A program made the position numbers and the translations under genes. A stretch of DNA of 58,772 bases, from assembly GCA_052389435.1 (NCBI GenBank), contig JBQTIB010000081.1:1-58772 (forward strand). Direction: 5' to 3'. Origin of the DNA: JBQTKD01 sp052389435. Its GTDB lineage: Bacteria; Actinomycetota; Actinomycetes; Sporichthyales; Sporichthyaceae. Positions within the stretch are counted from its first letter, which is position 1. Every line of letters starts with the position of its first letter. Under the pieces are notes generated by a model. That model ran no database searches, had not been told where the DNA came from, and worked only from the letters and a program-made list of their open reading frames with translations. Shown in pieces: positions 1-7,535 of the stretch.

Positions 1-124
1 GGGGGGTCGCGACGGGGGAAGGGGGCCTCTCGGATTCCCCCAACCCCAACACCCTCTTGTTCACGTATGGGGGGGGCTCGCCCCCCACACCCCCCGCTTC
101 GGCGAGGGGACTGAAAGACGCGTT

Positions 125-167
125 CAATCGCTCGCCGGTCCAGTGCATTCGGACCGGCGAGCGATTG
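125..167. terminator. 17-bp perfect hairpin, terminator-like
   Basis: The arms 125-141 and 151-167 are perfectly complementary over 17 bp, with a 9-nt loop (142-150) and TTT after the right arm. It could end transcripts arriving from the left edge of the window. The short U-run makes it a weak classical terminator, so it could equally be part of the repeat cluster. Confidence 0.55.
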
Positions 168-170
168 TTT

Positions 171-229
171 CCGGGTAGGGAATGCGGCCCTAGGGGGCCG
201 GATTCCCTACCCGGTCGGGGCTTCGCCCC
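171..229. repeat. composite palindromic element, copy A
   Basis: The arms at 171-183 and 202-214 pair perfectly around an imperfect inner palindrome (AATGCGGCCC / GGGCCGGATT, with one G/G mismatch). A second hairpin, GGGGCTTCGCCCC, lies at 217-229. The 26-bp core at 180-205 occurs identically, in inverse orientation, at 58559-58584, followed there by the same GGGGCTTCGCCCC hairpin. Outside the core the arms differ between copies but still pair, which suggests the fold itself is conserved. Confidence 0.75.
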
Positions 230-242
230 GAAGCCCCAGTCA

Positions 243-360
243 GGGGCTGCGCCCCCGACACCCCCACACGCCCCCGACACCCCCACACTCGGAGCGGGGG
301 CCGTTGAGGGCGGAGCCCCCGACTGTGGGGCTGCGCCCCCGACACCCCCACACTCGGAGC
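243..360. repeat. GC-rich direct repeats
   Basis: A 25-bp sequence at 271-295 is repeated exactly at 336-360, and a shorter related unit begins at 243. Between them lies the small hairpin GGGCGGAGCCCCC (308-320), whose relatives recur at 17369-17382 and 45559-45575. The second 25-bp copy ends exactly where recognisable polyprenyl synthase sequence begins. Confidence 0.7.
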
Positions 361-362
361 GC

Positions 363-1328
363 GACATCGACGAATACCTGCGGGCGCTTCGGGCGGCTGT
401 CGGGCGGCTGGACCCGATCACCGCCGAACAGGCCGCCTACCACTTCGGGTGGAGCGACGGCGACGGCGCGGGCAAGGCCGTGCGACCTCGGCTGGCCCTG
501 CTCGGCGCGCGGGCGGTCGGCGCGGAGGCGGGCGTGGCCGTGCCGGGCGCGGTGGCCGTGGAACTCGTCCACAACTACTCGCTGTTGCACGACGACCTGA
601 TCGACGGCGACCTCGAACGCAGGCATCGCCCTACGGTCTGGCGCACCTGGGGAACCGCGGGCGCGGTGCTGAGCGGCGACGCGCTCGTCTCGCTCGCGAT
701 GGACGTCCTGCTCGAGGTGCCCGGGGCGGCTGGCGCCGCCGCGGCCCGCCTGCTCTCCGCGGCCAACACCGAACTGATCAGGGGTCAGGTGCAGGACGTC
801 TCCTTCGAGCGGCACCCGGAAGTGCCCGTCGAACAGGTCCTGGCCATGGCCGAGGCCAAAACCGGTGCCCTGCTGTCCGCCGCCGCGGCGATCGGCGCTG
901 TCCTGGCGGGCGCTGGCGACGGGCACGTCGGCGCGCTGCGCGAGTACGGCCGCCACCTCGGACTCGCCTTTCAACTCGCCGACGACGTCCTGGGCGTCTG
1001 GGGCGACCCGGAACGGACCGGCAAGCCCGCGCAGAACGACCTGCGGGCCCGCAAGACCTCGCTGCCCGTCGCCTGGACGATCGGCCAGGGCGGCGCGGCC
1101 GCCGACCGGTTGATCGACTGGTCGCGCTCGGAGCGCGAGCCGAGCGAACTGGAGCTCGCCGAACTGGCCGAACTGGCGGAAAAAGCCGGTGGCCGCGCGT
1201 GGGCCCGCGGCGAGGCGCTGCGGCACGCCGACGCCGCCCGCGCCGAGCTCGAAGGCCTGCCCGGGGACCGTGCGGCGCTCGCCGAGCTGCGGGAGCTCGC
1301 GGCCTACGTCGCCGACCGCGACCACTAG
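363..1328 (+). CDS. polyprenyl diphosphate synthase (GGPP-synthase-like), start unresolved
   Basis: This is an isoprenyl diphosphate synthase that would condense isopentenyl diphosphate with an allylic diphosphate. Recognisable sequence begins at about 363 (DIDEYLRALRAAVGRLDP). The GGKxxRP-like element is AGKAVRP, the first Asp-rich motif is DDLID, and the second region is DDVLGVWGDPERTGKP, a form usual in actinobacterial geranylgeranyl diphosphate synthases. Roughly 320 residues are present, close to family length. No ATG, GTG or TTG lies between the repeat array and the first conserved residues. The nearest in-frame candidate is a TTG at 165, inside a hairpin arm. The repeats may have replaced the native start, so the gene could be silent or start at an unusual codon. 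The product chain length cannot be read from the sequence. Confidence 0.85.
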   Translation, partial: DIDEYLRALRAAVGRLDPITAEQAAYHFGWSDGDGAGKAVRPRLALLGARAVGAEAGVAVPGAVAVELVHNYSLLHDDLIDGDLERRHRPTVWRTWGTAGAVLSGDALVSLAMDVLLEVPGAAGAAAARLLSAANTELIRGQVQDVSFERHPEVPVEQVLAMAEAKTGALLSAAAAIGAVLAGAGDGHVGALREYGRHLGLAFQLADDVLGVWGDPERTGKPAQNDLRARKTSLPVAWTIGQGGAAADRLIDWSRSEREPSELELAELAELAEKAGGRAWARGEALRHADAARAELEGLPGDRAALAELRELAAYVADRDH

Positions 1329-1376
1329 CGGAGAAGCCGCCTACGATTGCGGCGAGAGAAACAGTGAGGAGGAGCT

Positions 1377-3215
1377 ATGCCCGAGCTCCGGTCCAGGACG
1401 ACCACCCACGGCCGCAACATGGCCGGTGCCCGCGCTCTGTGGCGCGCGACCGGCATGACCGACGACGACTTCGAGAAGCCGATCGTCGCGATCGCGAACA
1501 GCTTCACGCAGTTCGTACCCGGCCACGTGCACCTGCGGAACATGGGCGCGCTCGTCGCGGAGTCGATCGCCGCGGCCGGCGGGGTGGGCCGCGAGTTCAA
1601 CACGATCGCCGTCGACGACGGCATCGCCATGGGCCACGGCGGGATGCTCTACTCCCTGCCGAGCCGCGAGCTGATCGCGGACTCGGTGGAGTACATGGTG
1701 CAGGCCCACGTGGCCGACGCCCTGGTCTGCATCTCCAACTGCGACAAGATCACCCCGGGCATGCTGATCGCCGCGATGCGGCTGAACATCCCCACGGTGT
1801 TCGTCTCCGGCGGCGCCATGGAGGCCGGCAAGGCCATCGTGCGCGACGGAGTCGCCCGCCCGAAGCTCGACCTGATCTCCGCGATGACCGCCTCCGCGGA
1901 CGACTCGGTCTCGGACGAGGACCTGGCCGACATCGAGCGGTCCGCGTGCCCGACCTGCGGCTCCTGCTCCGGCATGTTCACCGCGAACTCGATGAACTGC
2001 CTCACCGAGGCGCTCGGGCTCTCCCTGCCCGGCAACGGCTCGACGCTGGCGACCTCGGCCGCGCGCAAGGGTCTGTTCGTCGAGGCGGGCCGCCTCGTCG
2101 TCGAGCTCGCGAACCGGTACTACGGACAGGACGACGAATCGGTCCTGCCGCGCAACATCGCGACCCGCGAGGCGTTCTCCAACGCGATGCGCCTGGACAT
2201 CGCGATGGGTGGGTCGACCAACACGATCCTGCACCTGCTCGCCGCGGCCATCGAGGGCGGCGTGGACTTCGACCTCGCCGACATCGACGAGCTGTCCCGG
2301 CACACCCCGTGCATCTGCAAGGTCGCGCCCTCCACACCGCTGTACCACATGGAGGACGTGCACCGGGCGGGCGGAATTCCGCGCATCCTGTCCGAGCTCG
2401 AGCGCGGCGGGCTGCTCGAACGCAACGTGCACACCGTGCACTCCCCCGACCTGGACTCCTGGCTGGCGAAGTGGGACATCGGCCGCGAGAACGCGGAGCC
2501 GGCGGCCCTCGAACTGTTCGCGGCCGCTCCCGGCGGCGTGCGCACGGTGGAACCGTTCAGCTCCACCGTCACCTGGGCCACGCTCGACACCGACAGGGAA
2601 CTCGGCTGCGTTCGGGACATCGAGCACGCCTACAGCGCCGACGGCGGCCTCGCCGTCCTGTACGGCAACCTCGCTCCCGACGGCTGCGTGGTGAAGACCG
2701 CCGGCGTGGTGTTGGAGCAGCTGTACTTCAAGGGCCCGGCGAAGGTGACGGAGAGTCAGGACGACGCCGTGACCGCGATCCTGGCGGGCACGATCGTGGC
2801 CGGCGACGTCGTCGTCGTGCGGTACGAGGGCCCCAAGGGCGGGCCGGGCATGCAGGAGATGCTCTACCCGACCAGCTTCCTCAAGGGCCGCGGTCTCGGC
2901 GCGAAGTGCGCGCTGATCACCGACGGCCGCTTCTCCGGCGGCACCTCGGGCCTGTCCATCGGCCACGTCTCCCCCGAGGCCGCGCGCGGCGGGAACATCG
3001 GGCTCGTCGAGGACGGGGACCTGATCGAGATCGACATCGCCACCCGCCGGATCGAACTGCTGGTGGACGACGCGGTGCTCGCCTCGCGGCGGGCCGCGCG
3101 CGAGGAACTGGGCTGGGAGCCGCTCAAGCGCGAGCGGCCCGTGTCGGCCGCGCTGCGCGCCTACGCGTCGATGGCCCTGTCCGCCGACAAGGGCGCCGTG
3201 CGCGAAGTCCCGTAG
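1377..3215 (+). CDS. ilvD: dihydroxy-acid dehydratase
   Basis: IlvD dehydrates 2,3-dihydroxy-3-methylbutanoate and its C6 homologue to the 2-oxo acids that give valine, leucine and isoleucine; it acts in the cytosol and needs an Fe-S cluster. At 612 aa it is the length of the E. coli-type enzyme. The family signatures are SNCDKITPGM (Cys122) and CPTCGSCSGMFTANSMNCL (Cys191, 194 and 197), with a C-terminal TDGRFSGGTSG motif. The ATG at 1377 follows the strong ribosome-binding site GAGGAGGAG. It lies 48 bp after the polyprenyl synthase, and a TACGAT at 1342-1347 could be its own -10. No other branched-chain amino acid gene is nearby. Confidence 0.98.
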   Translation: MPELRSRTTTHGRNMAGARALWRATGMTDDDFEKPIVAIANSFTQFVPGHVHLRNMGALVAESIAAAGGVGREFNTIAVDDGIAMGHGGMLYSLPSRELIADSVEYMVQAHVADALVCISNCDKITPGMLIAAMRLNIPTVFVSGGAMEAGKAIVRDGVARPKLDLISAMTASADDSVSDEDLADIERSACPTCGSCSGMFTANSMNCLTEALGLSLPGNGSTLATSAARKGLFVEAGRLVVELANRYYGQDDESVLPRNIATREAFSNAMRLDIAMGGSTNTILHLLAAAIEGGVDFDLADIDELSRHTPCICKVAPSTPLYHMEDVHRAGGIPRILSELERGGLLERNVHTVHSPDLDSWLAKWDIGRENAEPAALELFAAAPGGVRTVEPFSSTVTWATLDTDRELGCVRDIEHAYSADGGLAVLYGNLAPDGCVVKTAGVVLEQLYFKGPAKVTESQDDAVTAILAGTIVAGDVVVVRYEGPKGGPGMQEMLYPTSFLKGRGLGAKCALITDGRFSGGTSGLSIGHVSPEAARGGNIGLVEDGDLIEIDIATRRIELLVDDAVLASRRAAREELGWEPLKRERPVSAALRAYASMALSADKGAVREVP

Positions 3216-3225
3216 GACGAAAGCC

Positions 3226-3262
3226 GCCGCCGGGTTGCACTCCTCGAGTGCGACCCGGCGGC
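3226..3262. terminator. bidirectional hairpin between ilvD and the SDR gene
   Basis: The arms 3226-3242 and 3246-3262 pair over 17 positions (one G-U wobble) with a 3-nt loop, followed by GTCGTTTCC. It sits between two convergent stop codons, so it can serve both transcripts. Confidence 0.75.
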
Positions 3263-3275
3263 GTCGTTTCCGGGG

Positions 3276-4022
3276 TCAGGCGGCCAGAAAGCCGCCGTCG
3301 ACTACGAGTACGGACCCGTGGATGTTGCTCGCCCCGGGTCCGGCCAGGAAGCCGACCGCCGCGGCGATCTCCTCGGGTTGGGACACCCGGCCCGCCGGAA
3401 TCGAGGCCGCCAACTCGTCGAGGTGCTCGTGGAACGCCTCGGTCCCCTCGGTGCGGACAGGTCCGGGCGCGACGGAGTTCACCCGGACGCCGGCTCGGCC
3501 GTACTCCGCCGCCCACCCGCGGGTGAACTGGTCCAGAGCGGCCTTGCTCGCCGCGTAGACGCCGGAGATCGCGCTGCCGCGTTGGGCCACGACCGAGGAC
3601 ACGTTCACGATCGCCCCGGCGCCGCGTTCGACCATGCCCGGCGCGAGCGCCTGCACGAGGGCGAACGGAGCCCTCACGTTCACCGCCAGCACGGCGTCGA
3701 GATCGTCGTCCGCGAAGTCCGTCGTGCTCCCGAACGGGAAGATGCCGGCGTTGTTGACCAGCACGTCGACGCGGCCGCCGCCCGCGTCGAGGGCGCGCTG
3801 CGCGAGGTCCCGGGCCCCGGCGATCTCGGTGAGGTCGGCGGCGAGGAAATCGGCCTTGCCGCCCTCGGCGCGGATCGTGGCGACGACGGCCTCGCCGCGA
3901 CGGACGTCGCGGCCGGAGACCAGGACGTGCGCGCCGAGTTCTGCCAGGTGCAGGGCGGTGGCCTTGCCGATGCCGCTCGTGGCGCCGGTGACGAGGGCGG
4001 TGCTGCCGGACAGTGCAGACAT
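3276..4022 (-). CDS. SDR-family NAD(P)-dependent oxidoreductase
   Basis: A classical short-chain dehydrogenase/reductase of 248 aa. It has the cofactor motif TGATSGIG near the N-terminus, NNAG, the catalytic Ser of the NVSSV strand, YAASK (Tyr and Lys of the active site), and a PG motif followed by the C-terminal GSVLVVDGG strand. The ATG at 4022 follows AGGAGC. The longer open frame upstream is discounted because it runs through the operator and into the divergent gene's promoter. It is divergent from a TetR gene, which probably represses it. The substrate is unknown. Confidence 0.93.
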   Translation of the reverse strand: MSALSGSTALVTGATSGIGKATALHLAELGAHVLVSGRDVRRGEAVVATIRAEGGKADFLAADLTEIAGARDLAQRALDAGGGRVDVLVNNAGIFPFGSTTDFADDDLDAVLAVNVRAPFALVQALAPGMVERGAGAIVNVSSVVAQRGSAISGVYAASKAALDQFTRGWAAEYGRAGVRVNSVAPGPVRTEGTEAFHEHLDELAASIPAGRVSQPEEIAAAVGFLAGPGASNIHGSVLVVDGGFLAA

Positions 4023-4039
4023 GGAACAGCTCCTAGAAC

Positions 4040-4119
4040 TGGAATGAACGTTACTGGAATGACTGATCCACACTGTGCAACGGCGTGAGTGGAATGTCAA
4101 TTCCAGTTGGGCGTACACT
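4040..4119. promoter_or_regulatory. divergent operator/promoter, SDR and TetR genes
   Basis: A TGGAAT half-site occurs at 4040-4045 and 4055-4060 as direct repeats, and at 4090-4095 as a perfect inverted pair with ATTCCA at 4100-4105 (4-bp spacer). TACACT at 4114-4119, six bases before the regulator's ATG, is a likely -10 of a leaderless transcript. The palindrome sits where a -35 would be, which suits autorepression by the TetR protein. Confidence 0.65.
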
Positions 4120-4125
4120 GGTCGC

Positions 4126-4749
4126 ATGGACGCATCCGTGGAGCAGGACTGCCGGCGGCTGACCGCCCGCGGGCAGGCCACGCGCGCGCGCATCGTCGAG
4201 GCGGCGGCCGAGCTGATGTTCCGCCAGGGCGTGGCCGGGACCTCGATCCCCGACGTGCTGTGCGCGGCCGGCGTCAGCGCCTCGCAGCTCTACCACTACT
4301 TCGACGACAAGCAGGACCTCGTCCGCGCCGTGATCGAACGCCAGAGCGCGTCCGTTCTCGCCGGCCAGTACCGGTTCCCGCTCGACACGATGGAATCGCT
4401 GCGCGAGTGGCGGGACGCCATCGTCGAGGCGCAGGACAACCGCAGGTGCGAGGGCGGCTGCGTCATCGGATCGCTGGCCGGCGAACTCGCCGACAGCGAC
4501 GAGGGAGCACGGCTGGCCATCGCGGCCGGCTACGCCCAGTGGGAGCGGCAGATCCGGGACGGGCTCGCCGCGATGCGCGACCGCGGCACGCTGCGAGCCG
4601 AGGCCGACGTCGAGTCCCTCGCCGTGCTCCTGCTGACCGCCCTGCAGGGCGGGCTGCTGCTGACCCAGGTGCGCCGGGAGACCACCGCGCTGCGGGTGGC
4701 ACTGGACGCCGCCATCGCCCAGGTCGAGGCCCAGACTCAGTCGGGATAG
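4126..4749 (+). CDS. TetR/AcrR-family transcriptional regulator
   Basis: This 207-aa regulator has an N-terminal TetR helix-turn-helix at about residues 10-60 (ARIVEAAAELMFRQG, then the recognition segment GVSASQLYHYFDDKQDLV) followed by a ligand-binding domain. The ATG at 4126 is chosen because a TACACT -10 box ends six bases before it and the helix-turn-helix follows at the usual distance. An in-frame GTG at 4075 would run through the operator. It is divergent from the SDR gene, and TGGAAT repeats lie between the two. Its last 13 bp overlap the 3' end of the convergent gene. The effector is unknown. Confidence 0.92.
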   Translation: MDASVEQDCRRLTARGQATRARIVEAAAELMFRQGVAGTSIPDVLCAAGVSASQLYHYFDDKQDLVRAVIERQSASVLAGQYRFPLDTMESLREWRDAIVEAQDNRRCEGGCVIGSLAGELADSDEGARLAIAAGYAQWERQIRDGLAAMRDRGTLRAEADVESLAVLLLTALQGGLLLTQVRRETTALRVALDAAIAQVEAQTQSG

Positions 4750-5153
4750 ACGCCACGTACGCGCGTCGGGGTGGTGCGCAGCACGAAGCCGTCGGGAGCG
4801 TCCGGACCCGGGAACACCACGTCCGGCCCGAGGTGACGGTGCGCCAGTTCCTGCAGCAGCGCCGCGCCGCCGCCGCCGTGCAGCTTCGCCGCGCCCTCGA
4901 CGACGACGTAGTGGCGCAGCCCCTGCGCACTGGTCGTCGACAGTTCGACGCTCACCGAGACGCGGGCGTCGCGGGCGACGTTGCGCAGCTTCCTGTACCC
5001 GTCCGAGAGGTGGGCGCAGACGACGTCCCCGTCGTCGACTGCCACCCACACGATCGTGGTGTGCGGGCTCCCGTCCGGGTTGATCGTGGTCAGGTGGCCG
5101 AGCGCGGCGCCGGAGAAGAACGCCTCGGCGATCGCGGGAGTCAGGTCGGACAT
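4737..5153 (-). CDS. split-barrel flavin/F420-dependent oxidoreductase (PPOX class)
   Basis: A 138-aa protein of the pyridoxamine-5'-phosphate-oxidase-like split barrel, the class that in actinobacteria often uses F420 or FMN. It opens with the family pattern AFFSGAALGHLTTINPDGSPHTTIVWVAVD and has the conserved YRKLRN segment. The substrate cannot be inferred. The ATG at 5153 follows GAGAGG. It is divergent from an LmrA/YxaF-like TetR gene, and twin palindromes lie between them, so it is probably that repressor's target. Confidence 0.88.
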   Translation of the reverse strand: MSDLTPAIAEAFFSGAALGHLTTINPDGSPHTTIVWVAVDDGDVVCAHLSDGYRKLRNVARDARVSVSVELSTTSAQGLRHYVVVEGAAKLHGGGGAALLQELAHRHLGPDVVFPGPDAPDGFVLRTTPTRVRGVYPD

Positions 5154-5168
5154 CTGGCACCTCTCGAG

Positions 5169-5222
5169 AAGTTAGGACGATCGTCCTAACCATAGGACGT
5201 TCGTCCTACCCGGCGCTAGGCT
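5169..5222. promoter_or_regulatory. twin palindromic TetR operators and divergent promoters
   Basis: GTTAGGACGATCGTCCTAAC (5171-5190) is a perfect 20-bp palindrome. TAGGACGTTCGTCCTA (5193-5208) is a second palindrome with 7-bp arms. Their centres are 20 bp apart, about two helical turns, so two dimers would sit on the same face. TAGGCT (5217-5222), seven bases before the ATG at 5230, is a likely -10 whose -35 falls in the second palindrome. TAACTT on the minus strand (5174-5169) may be the -10 of the divergent gene. Confidence 0.8.
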
Positions 5223-5229
5223 CGCGGGC

Positions 5230-5808
5230 ATGGCACCTCGAACGGGCGGTTCGCGAGAACAGATGCTGGCGACCGCCGTTCGCCTGTTCCAGCGCGACGG
5301 CTACGCCGCGACGAGCTGGCGCGGGTTGGTCGAGGAGGCGGGCACTCCCTGGGGCTCGGCGCACCACCACTTTCCCGGCGGCAAGGAACAGCTGGGAGTC
5401 GAGGCCGTCGAGCTCGGCGCGGCGATGTTCCGCGAGCAGCTCGCGGCCGCCTTCGCGGACGGCGACCCGGTGGCGGCCGTCCGCGCCGTCTTCGCCGCGA
5501 CCGCGGCGAGCCTGCTCGAGTCCGGCTTCGAGACGGGCTGCCCGATCGCCACCGTCTCGCTGGAGACCTCGACCGGTCCGCGGGCGGTCGCGCAGGCCTG
5601 CGGCGGCGCCTTCGGCGGCTGGCGCGACGAGATCGCCGCCGGGCTGGTCCGGGCAGGCGCCGATCGAGACGGCGCCGGGCGCCTCGCAAGCCTGGTCATC
5701 GCATCGTTCGAGGGCGCCGTGCTGTTGGCCAAGGCCTGGCACGACGTCGCGCCCGTCGAGGAGGCCGGCGAAGCGATGGCGGCGCTGATCGCCGCGGAGC
5801 TCGCCTGA
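5230..5808 (+). CDS. TetR-family regulator, LmrA/YxaF type
   Basis: This 192-aa TetR-family repressor has an N-terminal helix-turn-helix (REQMLATAVRLFQRDGYAATSWRGLVEEAGTP in pieces, ending in GSAHHHFPGGKEQL). The C-terminal half resembles the LmrA/YxaF domain, with the telling segment ETGCPIATVSLE at about residues 97-109. LmrA/YxaF-type proteins bind tandem pseudo-palindromes upstream of divergent oxidoreductase or efflux genes, which matches the two palindromes here. The ATG at 5230 is supported by the -10 box at 5217-5222, giving a leaderless transcript. Flavonoid- or drug-like ligands are known for relatives, but none can be assigned here. Confidence 0.92.
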   Translation: MAPRTGGSREQMLATAVRLFQRDGYAATSWRGLVEEAGTPWGSAHHHFPGGKEQLGVEAVELGAAMFREQLAAAFADGDPVAAVRAVFAATAASLLESGFETGCPIATVSLETSTGPRAVAQACGGAFGGWRDEIAAGLVRAGADRDGAGRLASLVIASFEGAVLLAKAWHDVAPVEEAGEAMAALIAAELA

Positions 5809-5815
5809 GGCGACG

Positions 5816-6253
5816 TCAGGTTGCCTTGGGGGCCAGCCCCATCAGCTGCAGGTCCAGGGACTCGCGCATGCGCTCGGCGAGGGCGGCGAGGGACTTCATC
5901 GGCCGGACCATCACCTCGAAGCCCGTCATCAGGCCGGCGGAGTCGAAGGCGATCATGTCGATGCCCTTGAGGTCGAGATCGCCGATCCGGGCGGAGAACT
6001 CGAGCACGACGTGGTTGCCGTCGCCGGTGGCGAACTGGCGGTGGTAGGCGAAATCGGCGAAGGTACCCATCGCCGTCTGGAGCACGTGGGCCACGGCCGT
6101 GCGGCCGACGTAGGGCTTCCAGTAGGCGGGCGAGGAGAACTCGACGTCCTGCGCGAGCAGCGAGCCCACCTCGGACAGGTCGAGAGCGTCGACCATCGCG
6201 TGCCAACGGTGCAGGCAGGCGGCGGCGGGTGCGGTCAGGTTCGGTGCGGACAT
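5816..6253 (-). CDS. SnoaL-like / NTF2-like protein
   Basis: A 145-aa protein with the cone-shaped NTF2/SnoaL fold pattern: an N-terminal helix (CLHRWHAMVDALD), EVGSLLAQDVEFSSPAY, then strands rich in aromatics and ending VLEFSARIGDLDLKGIDMIAFD. The family includes cyclases, isomerases and many proteins of unknown role, so no reaction is assigned. The start is the ATG at 6253, just downstream of the DUF1501 gene (8-bp gap), so it may be the last gene of that minus-strand operon. Confidence 0.8.
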   Translation of the reverse strand: MSAPNLTAPAAACLHRWHAMVDALDLSEVGSLLAQDVEFSSPAYWKPYVGRTAVAHVLQTAMGTFADFAYHRQFATGDGNHVVLEFSARIGDLDLKGIDMIAFDSAGLMTGFEVMVRPMKSLAALAERMRESLDLQLMGLAPKAT

Positions 6254-6260
6254 GCCCCGA

Positions 6261-7535
6261 TCATGCCGTGCGGGCCAGGTTGAGCGGGGCGTAGGCGTGG
6301 CCGGGGAAGACCGTGCCCAACGACGCAACGCCGAGCCGCTTCTGCACGATCTCGCCGAGCACGTTGAACGGGTTGTTCAGACCCTGCACGTCGCCGGAGT
6401 CGAGATCGGCGGCGGAGAGCAGCGGGGTCCACCTGCCATGGACGGCCTTGCCGACGAGTCCGCCGCCGAGCAGCCACATCGGGCCGCCGTGCCCGTGGTC
6501 GGAGCCGCCGGAGGCGTTCATGGCCACGCGACGGCCGAACTCCGACATGACCACCACGGTGACCCGGGACCGGCGAACCGCGCCGAGATCGGCGAAGAAC
6601 GCGGTCAGCGCCTGCGCGGTGTTGACCAACAGGGCGTCGAGGCCGCGGACCTCGTCGGTGTGGGTGTCCCACCCGCCGACGTCGACGGTCGCGACCTGCA
6701 GGCCGACCTCGGCCCGCAGGATCGCTGCGAGGTCCTGCAACGCCGCACCGGTCGGGCCTGCCGGGTACATCGCACCGTTCTGCGGACCACCGCCCGCGCG
6801 GATCTTCTCGGCGGTCGCCACCGCGGCGAGGGTGGTCGGCACGTCCTGCCCCAGCGGGCCGCCAACGCCGGCGTAGAGGGCCCCGACGGCGGTCATCGAG
6901 GGCTGACGCCAGGAGTCCCAGGCCGGGAAGTCGAACCCGGCGAGGGAGGAGATGGCCATTTTGGATTCCGAGCCCGCCATGGACATCGGCATGGCAACAC
7001 CCTCCGCCAACGCGCGGAAGGTGGTGCCCGGGCCGAGTTGGGTGAGCACGCGGTCCAACCAGCCCGTCGTGGTCGAGGTCGTGCCGCCGGTCTCGAGGAA
7101 CTGCATCGCCTGAAAGTGACTGCGACTCACTCCGGTGTGGCTCACCGCTGGAACGAACGCCATTTCTCCGGTCGACCAGAGCAGGGAGTGCAGCGGCGCC
7201 ATGGCCTTGTGCAGCGCCCATCCGCCCGTGCCGTCGAGGCCGACCACGTCCGCGTCGGCGGGTACCAACGCGGAGCGGACGCTGCGCAGGTAGGTCGAGC
7301 CGAGAGAGGCCGCCTGCGGGCTCAGGATTCGCAGCCCGTCGGCGCCGCCGCGCAGGAAGATCGCGATCACGGTGTTCGTTCCCGCGGCGCCGTCGGCCGC
7401 GAAGGCGACCTTGGTGCCGACCACCTGGGAGGCGATCAGCGCTCCGCCCAGGGCACCGGCGCCCTGGACGAAACGCCGCCGGGTCAGGCCGCCGTGCTCC
7501 GTGCAGGGATCGGAACTGCGCTCAGCGAAGGGCAT
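6261..7535 (-). CDS. DUF1501 family protein, Tat-exported
   Basis: A 424-aa member of DUF1501, a family of unknown function with an alkaline-phosphatase/sulfatase-like fold. The N-terminus has a twin-arginine signal (TRRRFVQGAGALGGALIASQ) ending near AFAADG, so it should be exported folded. Typical motifs follow: FLRGGADGL, a central SHFQAMQFLETG, GGWDTHTDEV, VVVMSEFGRR and GSDHGHGGPMWLLGGG; the His and Asp residues of the last are candidate metal ligands. Its start overlaps the end of the DUF1800 gene by 14 bp, so the two are translationally coupled, as in most genomes carrying this pair. Substrate unknown. Confidence 0.92.
   Translation of the reverse strand: MPFAERSSDPCTEHGGLTRRRFVQGAGALGGALIASQVVGTKVAFAADGAAGTNTVIAIFLRGGADGLRILSPQAASLGSTYLRSVRSALVPADADVVGLDGTGGWALHKAMAPLHSLLWSTGEMAFVPAVSHTGVSRSHFQAMQFLETGGTTSTTTGWLDRVLTQLGPGTTFRALAEGVAMPMSMAGSESKMAISSLAGFDFPAWDSWRQPSMTAVGALYAGVGGPLGQDVPTTLAAVATAEKIRAGGGPQNGAMYPAGPTGAALQDLAAILRAEVGLQVATVDVGGWDTHTDEVRGLDALLVNTAQALTAFFADLGAVRRSRVTVVVMSEFGRRVAMNASGGSDHGHGGPMWLLGGGLVGKAVHGRWTPLLSAADLDSGDVQGLNNPFNVLGEIVQKRLGVASLGTVFPGHAYAPLNLARTA

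Larger units (their letters stand above)
1..362. other. repeat-rich non-coding region
   Basis: No gene is supported here, although one frame stays open from a TTG at 57 into the polyprenyl synthase. The stretch consists of G-runs and C-runs, a long perfect hairpin (125-167), a composite palindrome (171-229) and GC-rich direct repeats (243-360). The translation of the open frame is low-complexity Pro/Gly/Ala, as expected of a repeat read by chance. Confidence 0.7.

Noticed and set aside
4040..4080. A longer TetR protein starting at the GTG at 4075
   Set aside because: It would begin upstream of the operator palindrome and promoter, and the extra residues are unlike the family.
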